Shown one piece after another: positions 27,289-36,132 of a stretch of 64,000 nt of DNA. Within the stretch, counting starts at the first letter, position 1. The number at the start of each line of letters is the position of its first letter. The notes under the pieces are model-generated. The model was not told where the DNA came from, did not search any database, and saw only the letters and a list, made by a program, of their open reading frames with translations. The stretch lies in the NCBI RefSeq assembly GCF_020532555.1, contig NZ_JAJBBR010000004.1:496001-560000 (forward strand), given 5' to 3'. The position numbers and the translations under genes are program-made. The DNA is from Microvirga lenta. Lineage in GTDB: Bacteria; Pseudomonadota; Alphaproteobacteria; Rhizobiales; Beijerinckiaceae.

Positions 27289-28131
27289 ATGATCCGCGAT
27301 ACTACTCTCGCCGCAAAGCTCTGGGCTGTCGCCATCTGGGCTATCGTCATCTTTTTCGTGCTTAATCTCTTCGCGATGATTGGAACCGTGGTGACAAGTT
27401 CCTTCGCGACTCGCTGGCTTGGCACATGGCTGCCGGCGGGCTGGACGACCCGCTGGTACGATTCCGCCTGGAGTGAGTTCCAACTGGGAGACGTCCTTCT
27501 CGTCACCTTCCAGATTGTAGGCGCTGTTGTTCTAATCTCCGGCATTCTTGGCGTTACTGCTGCCTATGCACTGGCTCGACGCGACTTCATGGGCAAGCGG
27601 CTGCTTGTGCTCCTTTTCCTGCTGCCGCTGCTGATTCCGCCGATCACCTTCGGTATCCCTCTTGCAACCGTTCTCTACCAAACCGGGCTCGCCGGCACGT
27701 TCTGGGGGGTGGTCGCCGCTAACCTCGTGCCGACCGTTCCGTTCGTGATCCTGGTGATGATTCCTTTCATCGAGCAAATCGACCCGAAGATCGAAGCCGC
27801 CGCCCGGGTGTTCGGAGCAAACACCTTCAAGCTGTTCATCCACGTGCTCCTGCCGCTCCTCCTGCCAGGGATCCTCGCGGCGCTCCTGCTGGTGCTCGTG
27901 CGAACCATCGCCATGTTCGAGCTTACCTTCCTGGTGGCTGGACCGACGAGCCAGACTCTCGTTGTGGCACTCTATTATGCGGTGTTCGCGGCCGGTGTGC
28001 GCGCAGTGCAATCCATCGACGCCATGGCAGTTATCTATATGGTGACGACTCTGGTATGGCTTATCATTGCCCTGCGATTTGTGAATCCGACTCAGATCGT
28101 CACCCGCGCGAAGCAGCAACCGGCGCATTGA
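27289..28131 (+). CDS. ABC transporter permease (PotC type)
   Basis: The product is 280 aa with six helices. The coupling loop is DPKIEAAARVFGANTFKLFI, followed by HVLLPLLLPGI. ATG 27289 has AAAGGATGAG upstream and lies 4 nt after the previous stop; the longer frame overlaps the upstream gene. It is the second half of the permease pair. uxuB starts 7 nt after its stop, which binds the importer to uronate catabolism. Confidence 0.92.
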   Translation: MIRDTTLAAKLWAVAIWAIVIFFVLNLFAMIGTVVTSSFATRWLGTWLPAGWTTRWYDSAWSEFQLGDVLLVTFQIVGAVVLISGILGVTAAYALARRDFMGKRLLVLLFLLPLLIPPITFGIPLATVLYQTGLAGTFWGVVAANLVPTVPFVILVMIPFIEQIDPKIEAAARVFGANTFKLFIHVLLPLLLPGILAALLLVLVRTIAMFELTFLVAGPTSQTLVVALYYAVFAAGVRAVQSIDAMAVIYMVTTLVWLIIALRFVNPTQIVTRAKQQPAH

Positions 28132-28138
28132 GGGCAGA

Positions 28139-29614
28139 ATGTCTAAGAGGCGTTTGAATGCGGCCGGATTGAGAGAGGTTCCTGTCGAAATCCTGCGCCC
28201 GGCCTACTCGCGCACGAGTGTTTCCCCAGGTATCGTGCACTTGGGTGTGGGTGCCTTCCACCGGGCTCATCAGGCCGTCTACACGGACGATGTGCTAGCT
28301 CGTGATCAAAGTTGGGGCATTATCGCCGCAAGCTTGCGCAGCCCCGATACCTACGACGCTCTTTCTCCCCAGGACGGCCTCTACACACTTTCCGTTCGCT
28401 CACAGCAGGGCGAGGCATTACGCATCATTGGCTCGATCCTGCGGGTGATCGTTGCGCGCGATAATGTCGATGACCTGCTCGACGCCATGACGACCCCGGC
28501 AACCCGTATCGTGACCCTGACGGTCACGGAGAAGGGCTACTGCCACGATCCGGCGACGGGCAACCTCAACGAGGAACATCCCGATGTCCTTCAAGACTTG
28601 GCGACACCGAACAGGCCCCACACTGCACCTGGAATGATCGTAGAAGCCTTGCGCCGTCGCCATGCCAAAGGGGTACCGCCCTTTACTGTTCTCACTTGCG
28701 ACAATCTTCCGGCGAACGGCCGTACTGTGAAGCGGGTTATCACGCGCTTTGCCGAGTTGCTTGACGCTCAGCTGGGGCGCTTCGTAGCAGAGGAGGTTTC
28801 TTGTCCGTCAACGATGGTGGACAGGATTGTGCCTGCTACCAGCGATGAGGACAGGCAGCGGATCAGTCAGCGTCTCGGCATGGCTGATGCATGGCCCGTT
28901 GTAACAGAGCCTTTCACCCAATGGGTGATCGAGGACTGCTTCCCGCAAGGACGACCCGCCTGGGAAGACGCCGGGGCTGAGTTCGTGGCAGATGTGGAGC
29001 CTTATGAGCACATGAAGCTCAGGCTTCTTAATGGAAGCCATTCGACGTTGGCCTATCTCGGCTATCTTGCGGGGTACCAGACGGTCGCAGAAACCATGGA
29101 CGATCCGTCCTTCGTCCGGCTTGTGGAAGGGCTAATGGATGAGGAGGTAACGCCGACTCTGCATATGCCGCCAGGCGCGGACCTCTCGTCCTACAAGCGC
29201 GCCTTAATCGAGCGGTTCAAGAATCCGGCCCTACGACATCGTACCTGGCAGATTGCAATGGATGGCTCACAGAAGCTGCCGCAAAGGCTCCTAGGCACAA
29301 TCCGTGATCGGCTCCGTGCGGATGCACCCATCAAGCGCCTGGCTCTCGGAGTTGCCGGCTGGATGCGATATGTCACCGGGTTCGACGAGACCGGTGCACC
29401 GATCGATGTACGCGATCCGATGGCGGCGCGTCTCCGGTCATTGGCTAACGAGGCTGAAGGATCCATTGAACTCCTCTCGCAGAAGCTCTTCGCCGTAACT
29501 GAGATCTTCGGGCGTGACCTTCCTCATAATGCCCGCTTTACGGATGAGGTCACTAAGTGTCTGCGCAGGCTCTACGAAAATGGGGCGAGGCGCACCGTAG
29601 CCGAACTACCTTGA
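28139..29614 (+). CDS. uxuB: Mannitol dehydrogenase-family fructuronate reductase
   Basis: The product is 491 aa, the polyol-specific long-chain dehydrogenase length. The NAD-binding start is GIVHLGVGAFHRAHQAVYTD. The catalytic Lys/Asn/His region is HMKLRLLNGSHSTLAYLGYL. VTLTVTEKGYCHDP is also typical. Between a uronate importer and next to uxaC/uxuA it should reduce fructuronate to mannonate with NADH. Mannitol or another polyol dehydrogenase activity cannot be excluded by sequence alone. It is the last gene of the run. Confidence 0.88.
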   Translation: MSKRRLNAAGLREVPVEILRPAYSRTSVSPGIVHLGVGAFHRAHQAVYTDDVLARDQSWGIIAASLRSPDTYDALSPQDGLYTLSVRSQQGEALRIIGSILRVIVARDNVDDLLDAMTTPATRIVTLTVTEKGYCHDPATGNLNEEHPDVLQDLATPNRPHTAPGMIVEALRRRHAKGVPPFTVLTCDNLPANGRTVKRVITRFAELLDAQLGRFVAEEVSCPSTMVDRIVPATSDEDRQRISQRLGMADAWPVVTEPFTQWVIEDCFPQGRPAWEDAGAEFVADVEPYEHMKLRLLNGSHSTLAYLGYLAGYQTVAETMDDPSFVRLVEGLMDEEVTPTLHMPPGADLSSYKRALIERFKNPALRHRTWQIAMDGSQKLPQRLLGTIRDRLRADAPIKRLALGVAGWMRYVTGFDETGAPIDVRDPMAARLRSLANEAEGSIELLSQKLFAVTEIFGRDLPHNARFTDEVTKCLRRLYENGARRTVAELP

Positions 29615-29696
29615 GACGCTAACTGCCGATCAAAAAGCCTGAAGCGTAAGAAAGTGGGCGTCAAGAGATTGTCCTTTGGCTTCATGCATGAGGTTC

Positions 29697-29716
29697 AAAA
29701 AGAGCGGTTCTGCTCT
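29697..29716 (-). terminator. Intrinsic terminator at the end of the DUF1194 gene
   Basis: On the minus strand AGAGC / GCTCT (6-nt loop) starts right at the stop codon and runs into a TTTTT tract, the classical rho-independent form, although the stem is short. Confidence 0.5.
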
Positions 29717-30516
29717 CAATTCCTGTTCCAACGGTACATGCGACGCTCACCGGCCAAGCAGTCTACAGGGGCTTCTGCTTGTACTCTCTCGATTTGCGCC
29801 TGAGGGGGAAGTCCCGCGATTTCGCGGATGATCTTCGTTCTGATCGCCTCTGCAAACTGATGACGCTCGCGCACAGGAATGAGGAACGCGCCCTGTCCGC
29901 CAATGACACAATCGCGGTAGTAATGGTCGAGATTCTCCATATCGCCGAAGCCCGAGGGACGTTTCAGCATAATTGGGAGGCCATTGATCGTTATGCCTCG
30001 TGCAACAGCCTCATCCCGTGCTTTTACGACTCCCCTTCCGCTGCTGTTGGGCCCGTCTCCGGAGATGTCGATAACCCTTCTCATCGGCTCCACGTCCATT
30101 TCCCCAAGTAGCTGCACGCTGAAGTCGATGGCGCCGGAAATAGATGTACGTCGTATGCGCCCGATGGGGGTTTGGCTGAGCCCATCAGCGAACTTTATCG
30201 CACCTTCGGAATCGCCAATGACCGTCCAAGGGACGATTACGGTTTGGTCGTCCACACCGGACCATTCGACATAGGTAACGGCGATCCGCCCAAGCATGCC
30301 GTTGTGGATGGCGTCGTGCACGAGAGAGGAACGGAAGGCTTCGATGAAGCCCTGACGCTGAAGTTCCTGTTCATCCGGATCCATGGAGCGCGAGACGTCA
30401 ACCGCCAAAACAAGGGCGAGATCGACTTCGGTTTCTGCCTTGGCGGTTACCGAGAGGGATGTCCATAAATACGCCGCTGACAGGATTGTAACTATACTAC
30501 GGAGCCTCGGTGCCAT
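29716..30516 (-). CDS. DUF1194 protein, secreted VWA-like
   Basis: The product is 266 aa. GGAGG precedes ATG 30516. Signal peptide of about 29 residues ends VTAKAETE. The mature protein has a von Willebrand A-like fold with a metal-ion (MIDAS) motif LAVDVSRSMDPDEQ near its start, a TSISGAIDF motif for the second MIDAS segment and VIDISGDGPNSSG for the third. The family is found in alphaproteobacteria; its function is unknown, probably an extracytoplasmic metal-dependent adhesion or assembly role. It is divergent from the pseudoprotease gene. Confidence 0.85.
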   Translation of the reverse strand: MAPRLRSIVTILSAAYLWTSLSVTAKAETEVDLALVLAVDVSRSMDPDEQELQRQGFIEAFRSSLVHDAIHNGMLGRIAVTYVEWSGVDDQTVIVPWTVIGDSEGAIKFADGLSQTPIGRIRRTSISGAIDFSVQLLGEMDVEPMRRVIDISGDGPNSSGRGVVKARDEAVARGITINGLPIMLKRPSGFGDMENLDHYYRDCVIGGQGAFLIPVRERHQFAEAIRTKIIREIAGLPPQAQIERVQAEAPVDCLAGERRMYRWNRN

Positions 30517-30832
30517 CGCGGCCTCCAGTGTCTGAAAGAACAAAAAGTGGATCGAAATCACCTTCCGGCAAGCCTTTTCACCGAAGAAGGGACGAGTGGG
30601 CTTGCATCTATAGGGTGGCTAATGCCCCTGCCTGCCAGAGCATAGGAAAGAAAAGCCGTGGTGCGGCGGTGCAAGGCAGAGTATGGCCTAACGGTGATTG
30701 GCTGATCGAACTGGATGACAGCAGCCGAACCGTCCTTCAATGGGGGTGCGCTCAGGCTTAAGTTCTATGGCTAGATTGAACCGTTACGCGATTGCGAAGG
30801 TTACCAAGTCGAGCCGAGCTGAGGAGCCTCCC
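30517..30832. other. Divergent gap with one doubtful small ORF
   Basis: This 316-nt gap lies between the DUF1194 gene and the HtrA-like gene. A plus-strand frame (30510-30761) could encode 83 aa ending in a Trp-rich stretch, but it overlaps the DUF1194 start, has no ribosome site and is very basic at its N terminus. I leave it unannotated; the gap should hold two promoters. Confidence 0.35.
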
Positions 30833-31813
30833 ATGCACACACCGGATGAGTGGCAGATTCCGCCCGATTTTCAGCCCGATCCGAAGGCGTTCTCTTACGA
30901 CCTCAAGCATGCCTTGAACGCGGTCGTATCCCTGAGAACCACAGTTCCTTCCGATGCCTTCACGGCACATACCCTTGGAACGGAGCGAGCAGGGTACGGA
31001 GTCGCCATTCGCACCGATGGGCTCGTTCTGACCATAGGGTACCTGATCGCCGAGGCAGATGAGGTCTGGCTTCGAACAGGCGACGGGCGAGCCGTCCAGG
31101 CCCACATAATCGCCTATGACTATGAGAGCGGATTCGGTCTTGTTCAGGCGCTGGGGGCGCTCGATGTTCCGGTCCTAGGATTGGGGGATGCACGGCGTCT
31201 AGGTGCAGGGACTTCCGTCGTTATGGGAGGCGCGGGTGGGCCCTCCCGTTCCCTTGCCGCGCAGGTCGTAGCCCGACAGGAGTTCGCCGGTTACTGGGAA
31301 TACCTCATTGATGATGCGGTCTTTACCGCGCCTGCTCACCCTAATTGGGGTGGCGCGGCCCTGATCGGACCCAAGGGTGATCTCGTCGGTATAGGCTCAC
31401 TTCAACTGCAGCACCAGGCATCGGGTGGACGCGCCGTTCCGCTCAACATGAGTGTGCCTATCGATCTCCTAAAGCCGATTCTTGACGACCTCCTGACTTT
31501 GGGACGGACGAACCGCCCACCTCGGCCCTGGCTTGGACTTTATGCGACTGAAGCGGAAGACAGCCTCGTCATCATCGTCGGGCTGGCAGGAGATGCGCCT
31601 GCACAGCGGGCGGGCCTCCGCGCTGGAGACATCGTACATGCGATAGCAGGTGCGCCGGTTTCATCGCTGCCGGATTTCTATCGTGCGATGTGGGCGCTCG
31701 GGAGGGCAGGGGTGGATGTGCCGCTTACTCTGGAACGCGAAGGTGACAGGTTTGATGTCACGGTCACGTCTGCCGATCGGAATCGCTTCATGAAGCCGCC
31801 GCGCCTTCAATGA
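30833..31813 (+). CDS. HtrA-like trypsin/PDZ pseudoprotease
   Basis: The product is 326 aa; GAGGAG precedes ATG 30833. It has the double-barrel trypsin-like fold of the DegP/S1C family (about 30-215) and a C-terminal PDZ domain (about 225-320, with PAQRAGLRAGDIVHAIAGAP). The catalytic residues are replaced: where the His motif should be it reads LVLTIGYLI, the Asp region reads YESGFGLVQ, and the Ser motif GNSGGP reads NWGGAAL. It also has no signal peptide. It should bind peptides or partners rather than cleave them, in the cytoplasm unless exported by another route. Similar inactive members seem to occur in Rhizobiales (from memory). Confidence 0.8.
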   Translation: MHTPDEWQIPPDFQPDPKAFSYDLKHALNAVVSLRTTVPSDAFTAHTLGTERAGYGVAIRTDGLVLTIGYLIAEADEVWLRTGDGRAVQAHIIAYDYESGFGLVQALGALDVPVLGLGDARRLGAGTSVVMGGAGGPSRSLAAQVVARQEFAGYWEYLIDDAVFTAPAHPNWGGAALIGPKGDLVGIGSLQLQHQASGGRAVPLNMSVPIDLLKPILDDLLTLGRTNRPPRPWLGLYATEAEDSLVIIVGLAGDAPAQRAGLRAGDIVHAIAGAPVSSLPDFYRAMWALGRAGVDVPLTLEREGDRFDVTVTSADRNRFMKPPRLQ

Positions 31814-31861
31814 GGATCGTCTCCGGCCTATGACGCAGCCGGATGAGTCCTGATCGCTCGT

Positions 31862-31891
31862 CTACCTCTCGTGCGGGACCCGCAGAGGTAG
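31862..31891. terminator. Strong hairpin between convergent genes
   Basis: CTACCTC / GAGGTAG forms an outer 7-bp stem around TGCGGG / CCCGCA (1-nt loop) with a 3-nt bulge. It fills the gap between the pseudoprotease and psuG stops. No T-run, but very stable and well placed for both strands. Confidence 0.5.
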
Positions 31892-31894
31892 GTG

Positions 31895-32827
31895 TTACCC
31901 GATGCGTCGCGCGAGAGCAGTGGCGATACGTGCCGCCAGGGCGGCATTATTCTTGATTAGAGCAATGTTTGTTTCCAGGCTGCGGCCGCCGGTCTTCTCA
32001 AGGATGTGAGACAACAGAAAAGGCGTCACTGCCTTTCCTGTAACATGGTGGTTCCTCGCTTCTTCAAGGGCACCCTCTATGAAACCGGTCATCTCGTGCA
32101 TTGGGATCTCATCCTCCTCCGGCACGGGGTTGGCGACCAGAATTCCTCCATTGAGACCGAGTTCCTGCTTTGCAGTGACGAGGTCGGCAACAGCCTCAGG
32201 CGTTTCGATGCGAATAGGGACCGGCAGTTCACTCTCCCGACTCCAAAACGCTGGAAATCGGTTCGTTTGATATCCAACGACAGGAACACCTCGGGTTTCT
32301 AGATATTCTAGGGTTCGCGGGAGGTCGAGAATAGCCTTGGCTCCGGCACATATAACAGTGACGGGTGTATGAGCCAGTTCGTCCAGATCCGCGGAGATAT
32401 CCATTGTCTTCTCGACGCCGCGGTGAACGCCGCCTATGCCACCGGTTGCGAATACCTTGAGCCCGGCACGGTGAGCGCAGATCATGGTAGCCGCCACAGT
32501 GGTCGATCCATGCCGGTTGGCCGAGACGGCATAGGGTAGATCGGAGCGGCTCAGTTTCAGTACATCTTCTGCCGTGCCGAGCCATTCCAGTTCATCCCGA
32601 GACAAGCCTACCTTGATCCGGCCGGCGATGACGGCGATGGTAGCAGGAACAGCCCCGTTACTGCGTACGACAGACTCGACGTCCAGCGCTGTCGTAACGT
32701 TCTGCGGGTGGGGCATCCCATGAGTGATGATCGTGGATTCAAGGGCGACAACCGCTCCACCATGCTCCAGAGCAGCTTTCACCTCCGGTGCAACATCGAA
32801 ATGGTGCTGGCCCATATAGGATGTCAT
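31895..32827 (-). CDS. psuG: Pseudouridine-5'-phosphate glycosidase
   Basis: The product is 310 aa, the family length. Diagnostic stretches: VVALESTIITHGMPHPQN, ATIAVIAGRIKVGLS, VFATGGIGGVHRG (metal/ligand site), VICAGAKAILDLPRTLEYLE and VVGYQTNRFPAFWS. It splits pseudouridine 5'-phosphate into uracil and ribose 5-phosphate. Its ATG overlaps the stop of the kinase gene (ATGA), so the pair is translationally coupled. Together they salvage pseudouridine released from RNA turnover. Confidence 0.96.
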   Translation of the reverse strand: MTSYMGQHHFDVAPEVKAALEHGGAVVALESTIITHGMPHPQNVTTALDVESVVRSNGAVPATIAVIAGRIKVGLSRDELEWLGTAEDVLKLSRSDLPYAVSANRHGSTTVAATMICAHRAGLKVFATGGIGGVHRGVEKTMDISADLDELAHTPVTVICAGAKAILDLPRTLEYLETRGVPVVGYQTNRFPAFWSRESELPVPIRIETPEAVADLVTAKQELGLNGGILVANPVPEEDEIPMHEMTGFIEGALEEARNHHVTGKAVTPFLLSHILEKTGGRSLETNIALIKNNAALAARIATALARRIG

Positions 32828-33789
32828 GGGAATCCTTGTTCAAGAACGAGATTCTGAATACTTGGCATAGATGCTTTCAGCAAGGCGAGCGAAAGATCGG
32901 GGCGAACGCTTGCAGAATGCTCAATCGTCAGGCGGGCTGCAACCATTCCCAGTCTGGCAGAGATCGCGAGAGGGTTCCCCTTCATCAACCCGAGCAGAGT
33001 TGCTGCAATCAGAGAATCCCCGGCTCCAGTGACGTCTATGACCTGTGTGCCTTCCGCCCTGATGAACTCTACCTCCAATTCATCGGCTGCGATGAGCCCA
33101 GCTGCACCGCAGGTTAGGATAACGCGCGCCGCGCCGCGCTGGCGAAGGCTCACTGCGGCCTCGATTGCGGAGAATGCATCGTCTGAATCCTGGCCCAGCA
33201 GTGAGCGAGCCTCGTCGCTATTCAGGAACAGAGCGTCAATGCCGCGCAGATCGGGCGGCAGATGCAATGCCTTGGATTTCGAAACGGCATCAACGGCAAG
33301 CATGGGAGAGTGATGGCGTTTCAATGAAAGAAGATCGGCTATCGTCTCTGCCGGAAGGTTGCAATCAGCAAAGATCCAGGAGGAGGAGGCGAGTTCAGGC
33401 CAAGCCCTCTGCAACAGCTCAGGCGAGAAAGTGTCGAAAATCGACATGTCGGCCAAGCCGAGGGCGATATTTCCATCGGGCTGCAGGACCACTGTATACT
33501 CTGCTGTGCTGTGTTCTTCAGAAATGAGGATCAGGCTTGTGTCGACACGGACCTGATTAAGATGATGTAGGATGAAGCGACCATTCTCGTCATTGCCGAG
33601 AAGGGACATAAGAGAACATTGCGCTCCAAGGTGCGCAAGGTTTTCTGCGACATTGCGAGCGACTCCCCCAAAGGAGCGCTCGGAGCGCACCGGGTTCGAT
33701 GTCCCGAATACAACGGAAGCCTCCGAACGAAGCTTGCGGTCGACAGCGGCCCCTCCAACGCAGGTTATTTTGCTTCCTGTAGGTCTCAC
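32824..33789 (-). CDS. psuK: Pseudouridine kinase (PfkB family)
   Basis: The product is about 321 aa. PfkB-type kinase: N-terminal KITCVGGAAVDRKLR, the pocket motif FGGVARNVAENLAHLGA, and the C-terminal catalytic/anion-hole motif VIDVTGAGDSLIAATLLGL. It phosphorylates pseudouridine for PsuG. I chose the GTG at 33789, with AGGAAAGG in front; the frame also has a TTG at 33813 with no ribosome site. First gene of the psuK-psuG operon. No dedicated nucleoside transporter is visible next to it. Confidence 0.92.
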   Translation of the reverse strand: MRPTGSKITCVGGAAVDRKLRSEASVVFGTSNPVRSERSFGGVARNVAENLAHLGAQCSLMSLLGNDENGRFILHHLNQVRVDTSLILISEEHSTAEYTVVLQPDGNIALGLADMSIFDTFSPELLQRAWPELASSSWIFADCNLPAETIADLLSLKRHHSPMLAVDAVSKSKALHLPPDLRGIDALFLNSDEARSLLGQDSDDAFSAIEAAVSLRQRGAARVILTCGAAGLIAADELEVEFIRAEGTQVIDVTGAGDSLIAATLLGLMKGNPLAISARLGMVAARLTIEHSASVRPDLSLALLKASMPSIQNLVLEQGFP

Positions 33790-33939
33790 CTTTATGCCTT
33801 TCCTCAAGGGCAAATTGTTCTTCGGCTTGCCGTCGAGAGGTGGTTCTGACCGGAGACTGAATCATTCGGCTCACGCTTTCACTTGGAATGCAGCCGAGGA
33901 CAAACCTGCAGTAATCGGGCTGAATGGTTCCTAAGAGCT

Positions 33940-34389
33940 TTAGTCCCCTCCCAAGGCAAGCTCGGTTTGGCGGCTTCCGCCCTGCCGATCACGCTTCTGC
34001 TCACGAGGGCTTGGGTGCGGATTCTTTCGCTTGGCTTGGCGCGGTGTATGCGTCCTATCGGTCAAGCGTGCCTTGGCTCGGTCCCTTGCAACAGCCTCAG
34101 GCGCGGAAGGATCATCTTGCAGCCACTTCCCGCGCTTGATGACCTCATTCACTCGGCCTTGGTTGACCCCAAGCTTGAAGGCTATTTCCTGTTGAGTCAT
34201 ATCCGTCGTCGCATGAAGATCCAGAATTTGCTTGGCAAGTTCTGGAGTCATTTTGCGACCGGCAATCCGTCGGGCTGGCGCAATGGATCGCTTGGCGCGA
34301 TCCCGCTCACGCAGCTTCTGCAGGACGGCGAGTGCCATGTTCATTCCTTGCTCACGCAAGGCTTCCTCGAATTCCTTGAGCGTGGTCAT
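33940..34389 (-). CDS. Small helix-turn-helix protein
   Basis: The product is 149 aa; AGGAG precedes ATG 34389. The centre (about 45-90) is an HTH of a short Rhizobiales type: MTPELAKQILDLHATTDMTQ, then QEIAFKLGVNQGRVNEVIKR. The N terminus is a coiled helix (LKEFEEALREQGMNMALAVL), and the C terminus is long, basic and Pro/Arg-rich, suggesting a nucleic-acid contact tail. Target and role unknown. It is divergent from the palindrome-rich gap. Confidence 0.65.
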   Translation of the reverse strand: MTTLKEFEEALREQGMNMALAVLQKLRERDRAKRSIAPARRIAGRKMTPELAKQILDLHATTDMTQQEIAFKLGVNQGRVNEVIKRGKWLQDDPSAPEAVARDRAKARLTDRTHTPRQAKRKNPHPSPREQKRDRQGGSRQTELALGGD

Positions 34390-34561
34390 TGGAGAACTCC
34401 TGGGAAGCTGGCTCTAGGCGAAAAGCGTATTCGAAGACTCTTCCACTCGTTCGGCTAACGGCAATGCTAAAATATTGTTTCAGGGATGACTAGCAATAGT
34501 CGATCAGGGGGCACCGATCAGACTCAAAATTGTGCTGGTATCTTAAAGTTCGAGAGAGTTT

Positions 34562-34614
34562 ACGTGTGCACGTTATATTGTGTTATTATGCGTCTGCCAG
34601 ACGCTCACGTGAGC
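34562..34614. promoter_or_regulatory. Cluster of three palindromes upstream of a small membrane protein
   Basis: Within 53 nt are ACGTGTGCACGT (5-bp arms, 34562-34573), GCGTCTGCCAGACGC (7-bp arms, 34590-34604) and, overlapping it, GCTCACGTGAGC (perfect, 34603-34614). All lie in the gap before the gene at 34715. This density suggests a regulator platform or a structured leader. Confidence 0.5.
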
Positions 34615-34714
34615 CGCGCTGTGATGTGCAGATAATAATCCTTAGGCTGTTTACCCAACGTTAAGCCTGTTGATGCAGGATCCGCGACAAATAGTCCTAA
34701 TCAGGTTGGCGTCG

Positions 34715-35320
34715 ATGAGTGTTCGATTCGCGAAGGTGCTCGAGCAGGTGGCAATGGCCGGCCGTAAGGGGCTTGGCTCTGGCGCAGGTGAGCGAGCGAG
34801 CCTGCGTCCTGAGGAAATCATCCGCGCCAGAGAGGCGGCGGGAGATCGGGTTACAATATTCCTCGGCTTGGGGCTTACAGTATCTGCAATCGCATTCCCG
34901 GTCTACGCCATACACGCCAGTGCCGGTCAACCGGATGTGCCGCGTATTCTGCCTCCCATCGTCGGCACCATTCCCGTTAATAAAAGCCTTGCTGCCGCGG
35001 CTCAGGGACGGTTCACGAACTATGATCCAGCCACGACTGGGGCCGTGTCCAAAGAGGACGGGTCGGTGGATCAGACGCAAGGCTCGAAAACGGCTTCTGC
35101 CTCCGTATCGGAAGTAAAGATGCCTTCCAAGCGGTACGTGGTTTGGAGCGTGAGCCAGGGTGTCGCTTTGGTGGAAGGGCCGGACGGGCTTCGAGCCGTG
35201 GTTCCCGGTGCCGTATTACCTGGTGCAGGTCAAATCCTGTCCATTGAGCAGGCGAAAACTGGATGGGTGGTTGTGACGTCTGAAACAATCATTGAACAAT
35301 CGTCGACAAAGCGACTTTGA
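34715..35320 (+). CDS. Single-pass membrane protein, unknown function
   Basis: The product is 201 aa from ATG 34715; the frame also opens at TTG 34670 and ATG 34673, none with a good ribosome site. A basic cytoplasmic N terminus (about 45 residues) is followed by one membrane helix (about 48-66, IFLGLGLTVSAIAFPVYAIH), a Ser/Thr/Gly-rich linker and a C-terminal beta-rich domain (YVVWSVSQGVALVEGPDGLR onward), probably periplasmic. The architecture is that of a small periplasmic scaffold or pilus/secretion accessory (PilP-like shape), but I recognise no family. It sits in the lower-GC accessory patch. Confidence 0.6.
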   Translation: MSVRFAKVLEQVAMAGRKGLGSGAGERASLRPEEIIRAREAAGDRVTIFLGLGLTVSAIAFPVYAIHASAGQPDVPRILPPIVGTIPVNKSLAAAAQGRFTNYDPATTGAVSKEDGSVDQTQGSKTASASVSEVKMPSKRYVVWSVSQGVALVEGPDGLRAVVPGAVLPGAGQILSIEQAKTGWVVVTSETIIEQSSTKRL

Positions 35321-35376
35321 ACGCATCCCCGCAGCCTCCTCTTCACACCGGGATGGGCAGATCGATGAACTGCTCG

Positions 35377-36132
35377 CTACGATGCGGAGGAATGCGCACG
35401 CGGTGCCTCGGCCCTGTTTAAGAGCAGAGTTTCGGTTTCTCGGGATCCGTCCACAAGAGGTCCAGTCTCCAAGGCGATCTCCGTTCCTCGCAGGAACTTG
35501 GAACTGCTGGAGATGTTATTGATCTCGCTGCCGGACCCATCCTCTGAGAAACTACCATCATAGAGAATTTCGGCCAGAAGGACCTCTGTTTCCGAGAGGA
35601 GAAAACGCGCGGCTCTATCTTCCCACCAGTCGGCTAGCACCGTAAAGGACCAAAGGAGCGCAAGTCCGGTCGAGCCGATCAAGATCCAGGTGGGCAGAGA
35701 AAATCGAATATTCACCAGGAAGTGGAGCCATATTGCTGCGACACTTGACAGGAGGCTCATGGCACCGATGAGCGAGAAGCGTTCGACGCGCTTGAGCAGC
35801 TTCACGAGCAGAGGCGACCTCAGTTTGATAGGCGCAGTTCCCTGCGGCATTGCGAGAAAGCTGCTCCTCGAATGATTCACAATGCCGACAAGAGCCCCCT
35901 TATCTGCTTCGATTCTGCGGACGTAGACCAAGGAAACATCGTCATCCTTCTCAATGAGGATGTCACGTGTCAGGACAAGTGTGCGGTGTTTCTTATCTGC
36001 CGCATGGACGCGGATTTCCTGAGATAGACCGCTCGAGCCTATGCGGGCTGTGGAAGAAAATTTGGCGCGTACGAGGCCGCGCCAGCTCCAGTAGACGAGG
36101 TTCTCATTCTTGATATTCTTGACAATGTCCAT
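35377..36132 (-). CDS. Two-helix membrane protein, unknown function
   Basis: The product is 251 aa; GAGG precedes ATG 36132. The N-terminal ~120 residues look like a beta-rich cytoplasmic domain that includes KKHRTLVLTRDILIEKDDDV. Two membrane helices follow (about 122-142 and 149-167), then a Ser/Glu-rich, probably disordered tail. No known family. Convergent with the preceding single-pass protein, and in the same accessory patch. Confidence 0.55.
   Translation of the reverse strand: MDIVKNIKNENLVYWSWRGLVRAKFSSTARIGSSGLSQEIRVHAADKKHRTLVLTRDILIEKDDDVSLVYVRRIEADKGALVGIVNHSRSSFLAMPQGTAPIKLRSPLLVKLLKRVERFSLIGAMSLLSSVAAIWLHFLVNIRFSLPTWILIGSTGLALLWSFTVLADWWEDRAARFLLSETEVLLAEILYDGSFSEDGSGSEINNISSSSKFLRGTEIALETGPLVDGSRETETLLLNRAEAPRAHSSAS

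Noticed and set aside
30510..30761. 83-codon frame between the DUF1194 and HtrA-like genes
   Set aside because: Overlaps the divergent start, no ribosome site; left as doubtful.
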